This document shows positions 1 through 7,523 of a stretch of DNA of 14,789 bases, piece by piece; position 1 is the first letter of the stretch, and every line of letters begins with the position of its first letter. Both the position numbers and the translations under genes were made by a program. A model generated the notes under the pieces. That model searched no databases and had not been told where the DNA came from. It saw nothing but the letters and a program-made list of their open reading frames with translations. The stretch is taken from assembly GCA_038327555.1 (NCBI GenBank), contig JBBQLD010000062.1:1-14789 (forward strand). The letters are read 5' to 3'. This DNA is from M3007 sp038327555 (GTDB taxonomy: Bacteria; Bacteroidota; Bacteroidia; Chitinophagales; Saprospiraceae).

Positions 1-493
1 GCCTCCTGTAGATGTTAACTATGCCTCTGATATAGATCCAGATTCCTCTATTTCTAAATTGACAGAGGCTGTTTGGCCCTCCTGTACAAAAAAGTTTACG
101 GACAGATTCCACGTGGCGTACCAGCGAGACTACTCACCGGGTTCTACAGGGCAACTTACTGGCGTACAGAATGGCCATGATAGCCGTTATGTATACCTGA
201 GTACACCTACCGTCGGCATTAATGAACTCGACAATAGTTTAATTTTGAGCCTGACTCCAAATCCTGCGGCTGATTTTACCCAGATTGCTTTCAGTCTTGA
301 TCAAAAAGCAGAATCTTTTGTCGAAGTATTCAACCTCTCTGGTGCTTTGGTCGCGCAAAAATCTTTGGGCGATCTTAGCTCAGGTCCTCAGTTTACAGCG
401 CTAAATGTAAGCAGCTTCCAAAACGGACTTTACTTTGTAAAAATCCGCGCTGGCAACTATATCGGGGTTGCCAAAATGCTCGTAATACACTGA
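1..493 (+). CDS. 3' end of a T9SS-secreted protein (type A sorting domain)
   Basis: The reading frame is open from the first bases of the window (codons begin at position 2), so this is the C-terminal part (about 163 residues) of a longer gene that starts upstream; the TTG at 59 is only an internal codon. The last ~80 residues have the type IX secretion sorting-domain pattern: a 'LSLTPNPA' start, alternating beta strands, 'VEVFNLSGALV', then 'GLYFVKIRAG' and a short terminal strand 'AKMLVIH'. In this family the domain carries the protein through the outer membrane via the T9SS and is then removed. The ~80 residues before it ('YQRDYSPGSTGQLTG...DSRYVYLSTPTVG') do not identify a catalytic family. 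A strong terminator follows 76 bp after the stop. What the missing N-terminal part does cannot be told. Confidence 0.88.
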   Translation, partial: PPVDVNYASDIDPDSSISKLTEAVWPSCTKKFTDRFHVAYQRDYSPGSTGQLTGVQNGHDSRYVYLSTPTVGINELDNSLILSLTPNPAADFTQIAFSLDQKAESFVEVFNLSGALVAQKSLGDLSSGPQFTALNVSSFQNGLYFVKIRAGNYIGVAKMLVIH

Positions 494-569
494 TTTTTAA
501 AAATAATTTAGGTTGATTTGACGATTTTTACTAATAATCAACCTATTGAAAACCAAAACAAAAGTCTCC

Positions 570-607
570 AGGAGGCCGCCCCTAAACAGGGCGACCTCCT
601 TTTTTTG
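570..607 (+). terminator. Rho-independent terminator of the first gene
   Basis: A 12-bp stem (570-581 with 589-600, one C/A mismatch) with the 7-nt loop CTAAACA is followed at once by a T run (600-606). It lies 76 bp after the stop of the T9SS-secreted protein gene and isolates that gene from the DUF1800 gene downstream. Confidence 0.9.
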
Positions 608-698
608 TAAAAAAAATATTTACCCGACTGCAAATAAAATCCAAACGTGGCCGTTCCGTAGTCAGTTTTTAATCCTTCGGTTTACCCGCTATAGCCTT

Positions 699-725
699 CC
701 CGCTCGTCAAGTCTTGACAGGCGGG
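699..725. repeat. Imperfect 27-bp palindrome
   Basis: The arms CCCGCTCGTCAAG (699-711) and CTTGACAGGCGGG (713-725) are complementary except for two adjacent positions, around a single central T. With the hairpin at 732-785 it forms a GC-rich block unlike the AT-rich flanks. It is not followed by a T run. It could be a dispersed repeat, a protein-binding site or part of a structured leader; the sequence does not decide. Confidence 0.7.
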
Positions 726-731
726 GGCCAA

Positions 732-785
732 GGCGGGTTGTCCATACACAAGTCTCGCTGCCTGGCGAGCATCTGACATCCCGCC
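732..785. repeat. Nested stem-loop in the leader of the DUF1800 gene
   Basis: An outer 11-bp stem (GGCGGGTTGTC at 732-742 with GACATCCCGCC at 775-785, one T/T mismatch) encloses an inner stem CTCGC (754-758) / GCGAG (765-769) with loop TGCCTG. There is no T run after it, so it is not an ordinary terminator. It lies about 120 bp before the chosen DUF1800 start. The rest of 608-907 shows no gene or convincing promoter. Confidence 0.55.
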
Positions 786-907
786 GCCAAAATCCAACCT
801 GACTGCTATTGTTGGCCGTTGAACGCACCCTGTTCAGCTTTTCGAGCTATGGTGTCTATCGGTCAACGAACCAATTGCAACGATTTTCAATCTTAAACCG
901 ATTTACA

Positions 908-2569
908 ATGGCTTCTTTGAATCCTCTATCCGGGGTTTTGGGAAGGCGCAAGGCGGCACATTTGCTGCGCCGTGCGTCGTACCGACAAACCCGTGCCAAG
1001 ATAGACGCTATGGCTGGCCAAACTGCCGCCGAAGCACTCGTCTCTCTGCTTACCACCTACCCCCTTCAGCTCGACCAACCCGTTTATGCGGATCCCATGA
1101 ATGGTGGGACGCCTGTCACCTGGGTAAACCCGCCGCAACCGCCCAGTGCAACGCTCCCGGGCGACGACGCAGACCTCACGCGTTTTGTGATGGGCTGGTG
1201 GGTCAACGAGGCCCTGCACGATTCCGGTACTTCGCATAAAATGGCGCTGTTTTTTCATCAGTTCCTGGCTGTAGATGCAGCCAGCGGAAGCAGCATGCAA
1301 TTTTTTGACTATCTCGGACTCTTGCGCTGGGGCAGTCTGGGAAATTTCAAAAAATTGGCCACCAAGATGGTTACGGACAATTGCATGTTGAACTATCTGA
1401 ACAATGACCAAAACTTTGCACAAAATCCCAACGAAAACTTTGCACGTGAGTTTTTTGAACTCTTCACGGTTGGAATAGGTCAGCCCTCTGGCCCAGGTGA
1501 TTACGGCACCTTCACCGAAGATGATGTAATTGCAGCTGCACGGGTATTTACGGGTTTTAACCGTGCGCAGCGGCATCAGAATTCCGACCTGGAGACGCTC
1601 CTGCCTGCTGGTAAAGCCTACCCGCAAAGCCATGATTTTACACCCAAGACTTTTAGTACACGCTTAAGCGGTGCAACCATCACTACCCCAACCCAGGATG
1701 TGGATGGCATGCTGGCCGAGCTCAATACCTTTGTAGATCTGGTATTCGCGCAGCCTGAAGGCAGCAAAAATATTTGCCGCAGACTTTACCACTTTTTTGT
1801 GACGCGGAACATCCCACAAGATGTTGAAGATGATATTATTACGCCTTTGGCGCAGTTGCTGGTTGCCAGTAATTTTGAGCTAAAACCGGTGCTTGAAAAA
1901 CTACTCCAAAGCGAGCATTTCTTTGATGTAGATGATTCAAATAATGCCGACGAAATCGTAGGCGCCCTCATCAAAAGTCCGCTCGACCTCAGCCTTCAAG
2001 CCCTCACATTTTTCCAATTGCCAATTCCAGACCCGGTCGCAGAAAACGCCAAACACTACTCAGATTTTTACAGCGCGGCAGTTCTGGAACGAATGCTCGC
2101 CCGAGCAGGTATGGACTTGTTTTACCCACAAGACGTGGCAGGCTACTCGGGTTATTATCAGGATCCGGTGCTTAATCGCCAGTTTTTCAACTCGGCCACC
2201 ATTGTACAGCGGTACAAACTGCCACAAATTCTTTTCACGGGCACCCACGCCTGGGGTAGTGGATCCAATGATTCCATCGGCACCAAACTTGACGTTGCCA
2301 CTTGGATGCGCGACAGTGGTGTGGTCTCCGACCCCTCAGACTCTTACGTACTGGTGGAAGAATTGCTCTACTATCTTTTCCCGGAAGAGCCTGACAACGA
2401 ACGTTTTACCCACTTTTTGGTCATGGTATTTCTGGATCAATTGCCTCCGCAAGACTGGGTCTATGAATGGGAAAACTTTCTTACCACAAGCGATGATTCG
2501 GAAGTAAAAATCCCGCTGGAGCGACTCTTGAATGCTATATTGTATGCGCCAGAATATCAGGTTTTTTGA
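908..2569 (+). CDS. DUF1800 family protein
   Basis: 553 residues, matching the DUF1800 family, whose biochemical role is not established. Family landmarks in order: an N-terminal 'AAHLLRRASY' (about 16-25), 'MALFFHQFLAVD' (112-123), the signature NPNENFAREFFELFTVG (173-189), 'ARVFTGFN' (211-218), 'SHDFTPKTF' and 'CRRLYHFFV'. The ATG at 908 is chosen because the family's 'AAHLLRRA' motif normally lies close to the N-terminus; the frame runs on upstream to a TTG at 809, but that extension resembles no family sequence and adds no signal peptide. No signal peptide or T9SS sorting domain is visible, unlike the DUF1501 partner. These two families usually sit side by side; here they are separated by an inverted repeat and a reverse-strand gene. 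The stop codon directly abuts the 47-bp inverted repeat. Confidence 0.9.
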   Translation: MASLNPLSGVLGRRKAAHLLRRASYRQTRAKIDAMAGQTAAEALVSLLTTYPLQLDQPVYADPMNGGTPVTWVNPPQPPSATLPGDDADLTRFVMGWWVNEALHDSGTSHKMALFFHQFLAVDAASGSSMQFFDYLGLLRWGSLGNFKKLATKMVTDNCMLNYLNNDQNFAQNPNENFAREFFELFTVGIGQPSGPGDYGTFTEDDVIAAARVFTGFNRAQRHQNSDLETLLPAGKAYPQSHDFTPKTFSTRLSGATITTPTQDVDGMLAELNTFVDLVFAQPEGSKNICRRLYHFFVTRNIPQDVEDDIITPLAQLLVASNFELKPVLEKLLQSEHFFDVDDSNNADEIVGALIKSPLDLSLQALTFFQLPIPDPVAENAKHYSDFYSAAVLERMLARAGMDLFYPQDVAGYSGYYQDPVLNRQFFNSATIVQRYKLPQILFTGTHAWGSGSNDSIGTKLDVATWMRDSGVVSDPSDSYVLVEELLYYLFPEEPDNERFTHFLVMVFLDQLPPQDWVYEWENFLTTSDDSEVKIPLERLLNAILYAPEYQVF

Positions 2570-2696
2570 GGATTTGGTTATTTGGGGATTTGGTTATTTG
2601 TTTTGCCAGAGCTTGGAATCCTGTGCAAGCATTCAGTAAAAAACAAATACCAAGCTCTGGCAAAACAAATAACCAAATCCCCAAATAACCAAATCC
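2570..2696. repeat. Perfect 47-bp inverted repeat with 33-nt loop
   Basis: Arms at 2570-2616 and 2650-2696 are exactly complementary over 47 bp. The left arm is GT-rich (repeating ATTTGGTT and ATTTGGGG words, then ATTTGTTTTGCCAG and AGCTTGG); the right arm is its AC-rich mirror. The left arm starts on the base after the DUF1800 stop, and the right arm ends 13 bp before the stop of the convergent four-helix-bundle gene. It has no T run, so it is not a standard terminator, although it could stop or stabilise both convergent transcripts. Related words occur at 6776-6812, 7519-7543 and 8977-9109. Confidence 0.95.
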
Positions 2697-2709
2697 CCAA
2701 ATAAACTAA

Positions 2710-3078
2710 CTATTCACCTGGTTTGAGTTGGCTTTCGCGAAGTCGGTTTAGCTTGTTTGAAATCTCTTCAATAATTGGCCTGGTTTCATTGAGTATGCTC
2801 TCTTCAATAAAATTTAGGTCAACGGCTACAATAAGGATATTGAGGACTTCCATCAAGCTACCAAAAGCGATTTCAGTATACCGTGCTTTTTCAACGCTTT
2901 TATGTCGGCTACTGCCTTCAGCCAAATTGCAAGTAATGGAAAGTACGGCTCGTCGGATTTGTTGAGTAGCGGCAAAGCGTTCATCTGGAGGGAATTTTTG
3001 CGAAACCTTATAAATGATTTTACAGAATTCTCTTCCACGCTGCCAAACATCAAGTCGTTCAAAGGAAAATTGGCGCAT
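2710..3078 (-). CDS. Four helix bundle protein (S23 / 23S rRNA-IVP type)
   Basis: 122 residues, the usual length for this family of small all-helical proteins first known from ORFs in 23S rRNA intervening sequences and often found as stand-alone genes in Bacteroidota. Conserved features: N-terminal 'FERLDVWQRGREF', 'YKVSQKFPPDERF', 'QIRRAVLSITCNLAEGSSRHK', then 'EIAFGSLMEVLNILIVA'. The family forms oligomers and its role is unknown. The gene runs against its neighbours, converging on DUF1800 and diverging from DUF1501 with 133 bp between starts. It is not inside an rRNA gene here. The start at 3078 puts the conserved FERLDVWQ block six residues from the N-terminus, as in relatives. A perfect inverted repeat sits just past its stop, which would fit arrival together with the repeat, but that is inference. 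Confidence 0.88.
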   Translation of the reverse strand: MRQFSFERLDVWQRGREFCKIIYKVSQKFPPDERFAATQQIRRAVLSITCNLAEGSSRHKSVEKARYTEIAFGSLMEVLNILIVAVDLNFIEESILNETRPIIEEISNKLNRLRESQLKPGE

Positions 3079-3163
3079 ATCAATTGGTTTTTACAATGTA
3101 AAGTGGTTAATAATGGTGAAGTGATTCATAAAATTAATTACTCCTGGTCAAAATTCCAAGGGC

Positions 3164-3211
3164 TACCATCAACAAATCACCAAATCCACAATTAAACAAA
3201 TACACAATACA
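3164..3211 (+). repeat. AC-rich leader before the DUF1501 gene
   Basis: A stretch made almost only of A, C and T (words such as CAACAAATCACCAAATCC and AAACAAATACAC) runs up to the ATG at 3212. The same vocabulary precedes the starts at 9110 and 9708 and forms the right arms of the nearby inverted repeats. No Shine-Dalgarno sequence is visible, as is normal in Bacteroidota. The region 3079-3163, between the divergent starts, shows no convincing TAnnTTTG promoter motif. Confidence 0.5.
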
Positions 3212-4876
3212 ATGAAAAGAAGAAATTTTCTCAAGATATTTCCAGCCGCCGGGGTTTCGCCATTTCTCGTAAATGGCTTTCCGATGCGGCCTTTTTCCAA
3301 CTCTAAAATCTCCCAAATCCTGAATTCCTGCGACGGTGTTGAAGATCGCGTCCTGATTTTGATCCAGCTTAAAGGGGGAAACGACGGGGTAAATACCATC
3401 ATTCCGATCAATCAATACGACAAATACGCCGAACTCCGCCCGATCATCAAAATACCAGATACTGGGCCAGACAAATTTATCAAACTGGACAATACCCTCC
3501 CATCGGCCGATCAAGTCGGTCTACACCCGGTGTTAACCAGTATGAAAGAAATGTACGACAAAGGCTGGTTAAATGTGGTACAAGGCGTTGGCTATGAAGG
3601 GCTTAACGGTTCACACTTCAAAGGCACCGACCTTTGGATGAGTGGTGGCGACGGCACTCCTGATAATTATAACATTCGTTCCGGCTGGATGGCTCGGGCC
3701 TTGCAAGCCATGTACCCAAACGTATTGGGTGCTCCAATTCCGCCCGATCAAGTGTATCCGCTGGGGATTCAGGTGGGCGATCCGAATCCTTCTTTGGGTT
3801 TCCACTCGGAGACCGAGCACCAAAATGTGATCAACCTTTATGGACAAGACCCGGCTGGATTTTACTCTCTGGTGCAAACGATTGGTGGAGCTCCTTTGCC
3901 CAATGTACCCGACTCGGAATATGGCGACGAGCTAGCCTACATCATGGGCGTAGAAAAAGCGGTAGATGAGTACTCCGTTTACATCACACAAGCGTTCAAT
4001 GCGGGTAGTAACGCCATTTCCAACTACCCTCAAACTACACTGGCTTACCAGTTAAAAACCATTGCACGGCTTATTAAAGGGGGCTGCAAAACCAAAATTT
4101 ACCTCTGCAATATGGGCGGATTTGACACTCATGGAGACCAACTCGCGCCAGAGGGCATTGTGACCGTTGGAGGCCACGCAGAATTGCTTCGCAACCTTGC
4201 AGATTCTGTGAAATTTTTCCTGAACGACATGGAAGCCATGGGCTTGGGCGAACAAGTGGCCGCTTGTACCTTCTCCGAGTTTGGCCGTTGTGCCCGGGAA
4301 AACGGCTCTGCTGGAACCGACCATGGAACCATCGCACCGATGATGATTTTTGGAAAAGCGATCAAAGCGGGTATGAATGGCACCAATGTGGATCTTTCCA
4401 ATCTGGCTGGCGACAACCAATTGCAAGGCACACAATTTGACTACCGGCAGGTGTTTACAACGTTGCTTCAAGATTGGCTTGGCGCAAGTAATGATGTGCT
4501 TACGACGACCATGTTTGAAAGCTACGCCAAAATACCCTTGATAGATTCAGCTTTTGTGGTGAGCCCCGATTGTTACATCGGCACCACCGTAGGACTATGG
4601 GACGAAACAACAAACAAACCATCACTCACAATCTCGCCAAATCCTGCTACCGCTCGAGCAGAAGTGGCGCTGCGCAGCGAGACCTCATTTGAGGCATTAC
4701 TCACTTTACACAGCCTTGGAGGGTCTTTAGTATCTACCCAGACGATGCGGGTGCAACCAGGTGTGAGCCGGGCTTATCTTGATGTGCGGCAATTACCCCC
4801 GGGTAACTATTTTATTCGGGTAGAGAACAAATCTAACGGTAAAGCTGAAGTGGTTAAATTGCTGGTTACGCGGTAA
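3212..4876 (+). CDS. DUF1501 family protein with Tat-like signal and T9SS sorting domain
   Basis: 554 residues. The N-terminus 'MKRRNFLK' followed by a hydrophobic stretch is a twin-arginine (Tat) type signal, pointing to export in folded form. The DUF1501 body shows 'LIQLKGGNDGVNTIIP' (about 50-65), 'GGFDTHGDQ' (302-310), 'SEFGR' (355-359) and 'GTDHG' (368-372); the family is related to alkaline phosphatase/sulfatase-like enzymes, and the Asp/His motifs are plausible metal or active-site residues, but no substrate is known. Residues 472-554 are a type A T9SS sorting domain ('LTISPNPATARAEV...LPPGNYFIRVENKSNGKAEVVKLLVTR' in outline), so the protein is predicted to cross the outer membrane and be released or anchored on the cell surface. 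Its usual partner, DUF1800, is upstream. The next gene follows after 78 bp and may be cotranscribed. Confidence 0.93.
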   Translation: MKRRNFLKIFPAAGVSPFLVNGFPMRPFSNSKISQILNSCDGVEDRVLILIQLKGGNDGVNTIIPINQYDKYAELRPIIKIPDTGPDKFIKLDNTLPSADQVGLHPVLTSMKEMYDKGWLNVVQGVGYEGLNGSHFKGTDLWMSGGDGTPDNYNIRSGWMARALQAMYPNVLGAPIPPDQVYPLGIQVGDPNPSLGFHSETEHQNVINLYGQDPAGFYSLVQTIGGAPLPNVPDSEYGDELAYIMGVEKAVDEYSVYITQAFNAGSNAISNYPQTTLAYQLKTIARLIKGGCKTKIYLCNMGGFDTHGDQLAPEGIVTVGGHAELLRNLADSVKFFLNDMEAMGLGEQVAACTFSEFGRCARENGSAGTDHGTIAPMMIFGKAIKAGMNGTNVDLSNLAGDNQLQGTQFDYRQVFTTLLQDWLGASNDVLTTTMFESYAKIPLIDSAFVVSPDCYIGTTVGLWDETTNKPSLTISPNPATARAEVALRSETSFEALLTLHSLGGSLVSTQTMRVQPGVSRAYLDVRQLPPGNYFIRVENKSNGKAEVVKLLVTR

Positions 4877-4954
4877 TAGAACGATGCAAAATGGCACACG
4901 GAAAGCTTCTTGAATAATCTTCCCGGAATCACCCGGTTTCAAAATCCGATTTAC

Positions 4955-6763
4955 ATGAAATCAATATTCTTCTTCCTTTGGTTTTCTCTAATATCCCTTT
5001 CATTATCAGCCCAATTAACGCCAGCCTGTGCAGGTGGAAGCCCTGCCACTACCTGTGCCACGGCTTGTATCAATTGTAATTTCAATGGCTACTTTGGCTC
5101 TACAGCCGGGTATCCATCAGGCATTGTCCCGAATTTCTGCGGAACGGTGGAGAATGCGCAATGGATGGGCTTTATAGCTGGTGCTGGCAATGCAACATTC
5201 ATGGTGATCCCATCAAACTGTGCAGATGGCAATGGACTGCAAATTGCGCTTTACAAAGATTGTATGGGCGATCCGCTGGCCTGCGATAAGGGCGAAGAAA
5301 ATGGCGGAAATTTACCAATTAGTATAAACGCCTCGCTGGCTCCAGGCCACAATTATTTCCTGATGATTGATGGCTTCGCTGGTGATCAATGTGATTTTAC
5401 TGTGAGCGTTTCACCCAGTAGTGCCGTGTATGAACCTCCACTCGGGCAAATCGGTCAACTTACTGGCCCTACCAAAATGTGTCCGGGAGCTACGATGCCG
5501 TTTTCCATCCCGCCGGTTTATGGGGCAGGAGCTTATGTATGGTCAGGGCCTCCGGGCGCAATGATTGATACCATGCCGCTCCCGGTCACCGTAATTGGGT
5601 CTGGCGGAAATGAAGTAAATATTACCCTGGGTGATGTTGGTGGACAGATTTGTGTGCAAGCCGCTAACTCATGCAGCCAAACCGCACCATGCAGCGCATC
5701 GCTCATGGTCGAAATTCTAGACGAATCCTACCGACCGACGATTGAGGCTAACACCTTGCAACATCTGACTTGTTCGGGTTTACCCGCTGAGTTGGACGCG
5801 CGGGTGCCGGCTTCCGTCGGGTTTAGTTTTGTGTGGACGGCAGATAGCACCGGAAATATCATCTCAGGCCAAAATTCTCTTCGCCCGAAAGTGAACCAAA
5901 TGGGAAATTATAGCCTTTTGGTGATTAACGCGCAAAACGGCTGCTCCTCTACCTTGGATATTCAAGTAACTGGGCCAGACACCCCGCATATCACGGATTT
6001 GCGTTTGAGCAACATTACCTGTTATGGATTCGAGGACGGCGAAATCAATGCCGCAGCTGTGGAAGGCGGACGCCCACCCTATGCTTTTTCGCTGGATGAT
6101 GCACCGTTTGTGTTTGCGCAAACGTTCCCATATCTACAACCAGGAACGCACACCCTGACCATCGAAAGTTCAGATGGCTGCCGCTCAGACACGACGATCC
6201 AAATCAGTCAGCCTAATGATTTTTTAATGGATTTGGGGCTTGATACTTCCATTCATTTGGGGCGCAGTCTACAGCTTTGGTCGACAAATTGGCTCAGCGA
6301 GCCCAATCGCGCTGCGCAAATTCTCGTAAAGCCAGCAGAATTGCTCCCGATGCTTTGCGATACTTGTCATTATTTTCCGACCTATTCCTTCCATTACACC
6401 GTGACGGCCATTGACTCTAGCGGATGCCAGGCCAAAGATGATCGCACTGTTGCCGTGAGCAAGGAGCGTTTTGTGTACATTCCCAATGTATTCAAGCCTG
6501 ATTCAGCAGACAATGCGAATGAAACTTTTAATGTTTTCGGGGGGGAAGATGTGGTACGTATCCAGATGCTCCGAGTCGTGAACCGCTGGGGAAGTATTGT
6601 GCACGAACGTACTGATTTTTTACCCAACGACGGTTTCGCTGCTTGGGATGGCAAGGAAAACGGTCGCCCTGCAAATCCGGGCGTGTTCACTTGGCAAGCC
6701 CAAATTCTATTCAAAGATGGAGAAGCCGAATGGAGCAGTGGAACCGTGACGCTGGTTAGATAA
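4955..6763 (+). CDS. Surface protein with SprB-like repeat and type B T9SS sorting domain
   Basis: 602 residues from the ATG at 4955, chosen because it is followed at once by a typical Sec signal peptide (Lys-2, a Phe/Leu/Ser-rich core, cleavage after 'LSLSA'); the frame extends to a TTG at 4910 that would bury this signal. The N-terminal part is Cys- and Gly-rich, with conserved-looking 'GTVENAQWMGF' and 'FLMIDGFAGDQCDFTV' segments resembling those in other large Bacteroidota surface proteins. Ig/PKD-like beta segments fill roughly 150-340. A SprB-like repeat lies near 345-425 ('ITCYGFEDGEINAAAVEGG', 'PPYAFSLDD', ending 'SSDGCRSDTTI'). Residues ~505-602 form a type B (gliding-motility-associated, CHU_C) sorting domain: 'FVYIPNVFKPDSADNANETF', 'VVNRWGSIVHER', 'AAWDGKENG', 'PGVFTWQAQILFKDG'. 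It is predicted to be displayed on the surface, perhaps for adhesion or gliding. It probably follows DUF1501 in one transcript. Confidence 0.92.
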   Translation: MKSIFFFLWFSLISLSLSAQLTPACAGGSPATTCATACINCNFNGYFGSTAGYPSGIVPNFCGTVENAQWMGFIAGAGNATFMVIPSNCADGNGLQIALYKDCMGDPLACDKGEENGGNLPISINASLAPGHNYFLMIDGFAGDQCDFTVSVSPSSAVYEPPLGQIGQLTGPTKMCPGATMPFSIPPVYGAGAYVWSGPPGAMIDTMPLPVTVIGSGGNEVNITLGDVGGQICVQAANSCSQTAPCSASLMVEILDESYRPTIEANTLQHLTCSGLPAELDARVPASVGFSFVWTADSTGNIISGQNSLRPKVNQMGNYSLLVINAQNGCSSTLDIQVTGPDTPHITDLRLSNITCYGFEDGEINAAAVEGGRPPYAFSLDDAPFVFAQTFPYLQPGTHTLTIESSDGCRSDTTIQISQPNDFLMDLGLDTSIHLGRSLQLWSTNWLSEPNRAAQILVKPAELLPMLCDTCHYFPTYSFHYTVTAIDSSGCQAKDDRTVAVSKERFVYIPNVFKPDSADNANETFNVFGGEDVVRIQMLRVVNRWGSIVHERTDFLPNDGFAAWDGKENGRPANPGVFTWQAQILFKDGEAEWSSGTVTLVR

Positions 6764-6775
6764 ATTGCTTGAGTA

Positions 6776-6812
6776 TTTGGTGATGCGTTTATTTGGGGAT
6801 TTGTTTTGCCAG
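6776..6812. repeat. Left flanking arm of the tandem array (GT-rich)
   Basis: Bases 6776-6800 are the reverse complement of 7519-7543 with 23 of 25 matches, so the whole tandem array is bracketed by an inverted repeat. The arm continues into ATTTGTTTTGCCAG (6799-6812), the same word found in the 47-bp inverted repeat (2596-2609) and before rlmH (9006-9019). It begins 12 bp after the stop of the upstream surface-protein gene. Confidence 0.85.
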
Positions 6813-6843
6813 AATTTGGTATGTGTACCATAGCCGTCAGACT

Positions 6844-7523
6844 AAGTACCTCGGAACTCTGTTCCGAGGATTTTTTGGGTACGAAAACGACATTTGTTCC
6901 CCCATTAATCCCCCGGAACGGAGTTCCGGGGTACATTTCAGGCTAAGTACCTCGGAACTCTGTTCCGAGGATTTTTTGGGTACGAAAACGACATTTGTTT
7001 CCCCATTAATCCCCCCGGAACGGAGTTCCGGGGTACATTTCAGGTTAAGTACCTCGGAACTCTGTTCCGAGGATTTTTTGGGTACGAAAACGACATTTGT
7101 TTTCCCATTGATCCTCCCGGAACGGAGTTCCGGGGTACATTTCAGTCTAAGTACCTCGGAACTCTGTTCCGAGGATTTTTTGGGTACGAAAACGACATTT
7201 GTTTTCCCATTAATCCACCCGGAACGGAGATCCGGGGTACATTTCAGGGTAAGTACCTCGGAACTCTGTTCCGAGGATTTGTTGGGTACGAAAACGACAT
7301 TTGTTTTCCCATTAATACCCCCGGAACGGAGTTCCGGGGTACATTTCCGGCTAAGTACCTCGGAACTCTGTTCCGAGGATTTTTTGGGTACGAAAACGAC
7401 ATTTGTTCCCCCATTAATCCTCCCGGAACGGAGTTCCGGGGTACATTTCAGACTAAGTACCTCGGAACTCTGTTCCGAGGATTTTTTGGGTACGAAAACG
7501 ACATTTGTTTCCCCATTGATCCT
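6844..7523. repeat. Seven-unit 102-bp tandem array of paired palindromes
   Basis: Units start (at AAGTACCTCGG) at 6844, 6945, 7047, 7149, 7251, 7353 and 7455; the period is 102 bp, the first unit is 101 bp and the last is partial (~69 bp). Each full unit holds palindrome A (CCTCGGAAC-tct-GTTCCGAGG), a spacer with a conserved TTGGGTACGAAAACGACATT core, and palindrome B (CCCCGGAAC-gga-GTTCCGGGG, with small changes). B plus the following A are inverted copies of each other: at 6911-6934 and 6947-6970 they form a 24-bp stem (21 Watson-Crick pairs, two G-U, one mismatch) with a 12-nt loop, and this recurs at all six unit junctions, although B in the fourth unit has lost one pair (GAGATCC). The array fills the gap between two convergent genes. 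Because 102 is divisible by three, long reading frames are open on both strands, but unit differences change residues freely, which argues against coding. Confidence 0.95.

Noticed and set aside
546..776. Small plus-strand frame between the first terminator and the DUF1800 gene
   Set aside because: It spans the terminator hairpin and the palindromic block, and its product has low complexity and no family resemblance.
809..907. Upstream TTG start for the DUF1800 gene
   Set aside because: The extension has no family similarity or signal peptide, and the ATG at 908 places the conserved N-terminal motif correctly.
926..1633. 235-residue reverse-strand frame inside the DUF1800 gene
   Set aside because: It is a shadow of a well-supported gene on the other strand, with no recognisable protein features.
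2570..2696. Ordinary Rho-independent terminator
   Set aside because: The arms are long and AT/GT-rich with no following T run, unlike the two clear terminators in this window.
4052..4471. Reverse-strand frames inside the DUF1501 gene
   Set aside because: They overlap conserved DUF1501 motifs on the plus strand and have no family features of their own.
6844..7523. CRISPR array
   Set aside because: The whole 102-bp unit is conserved, with no unique spacers, and there are no cas genes.
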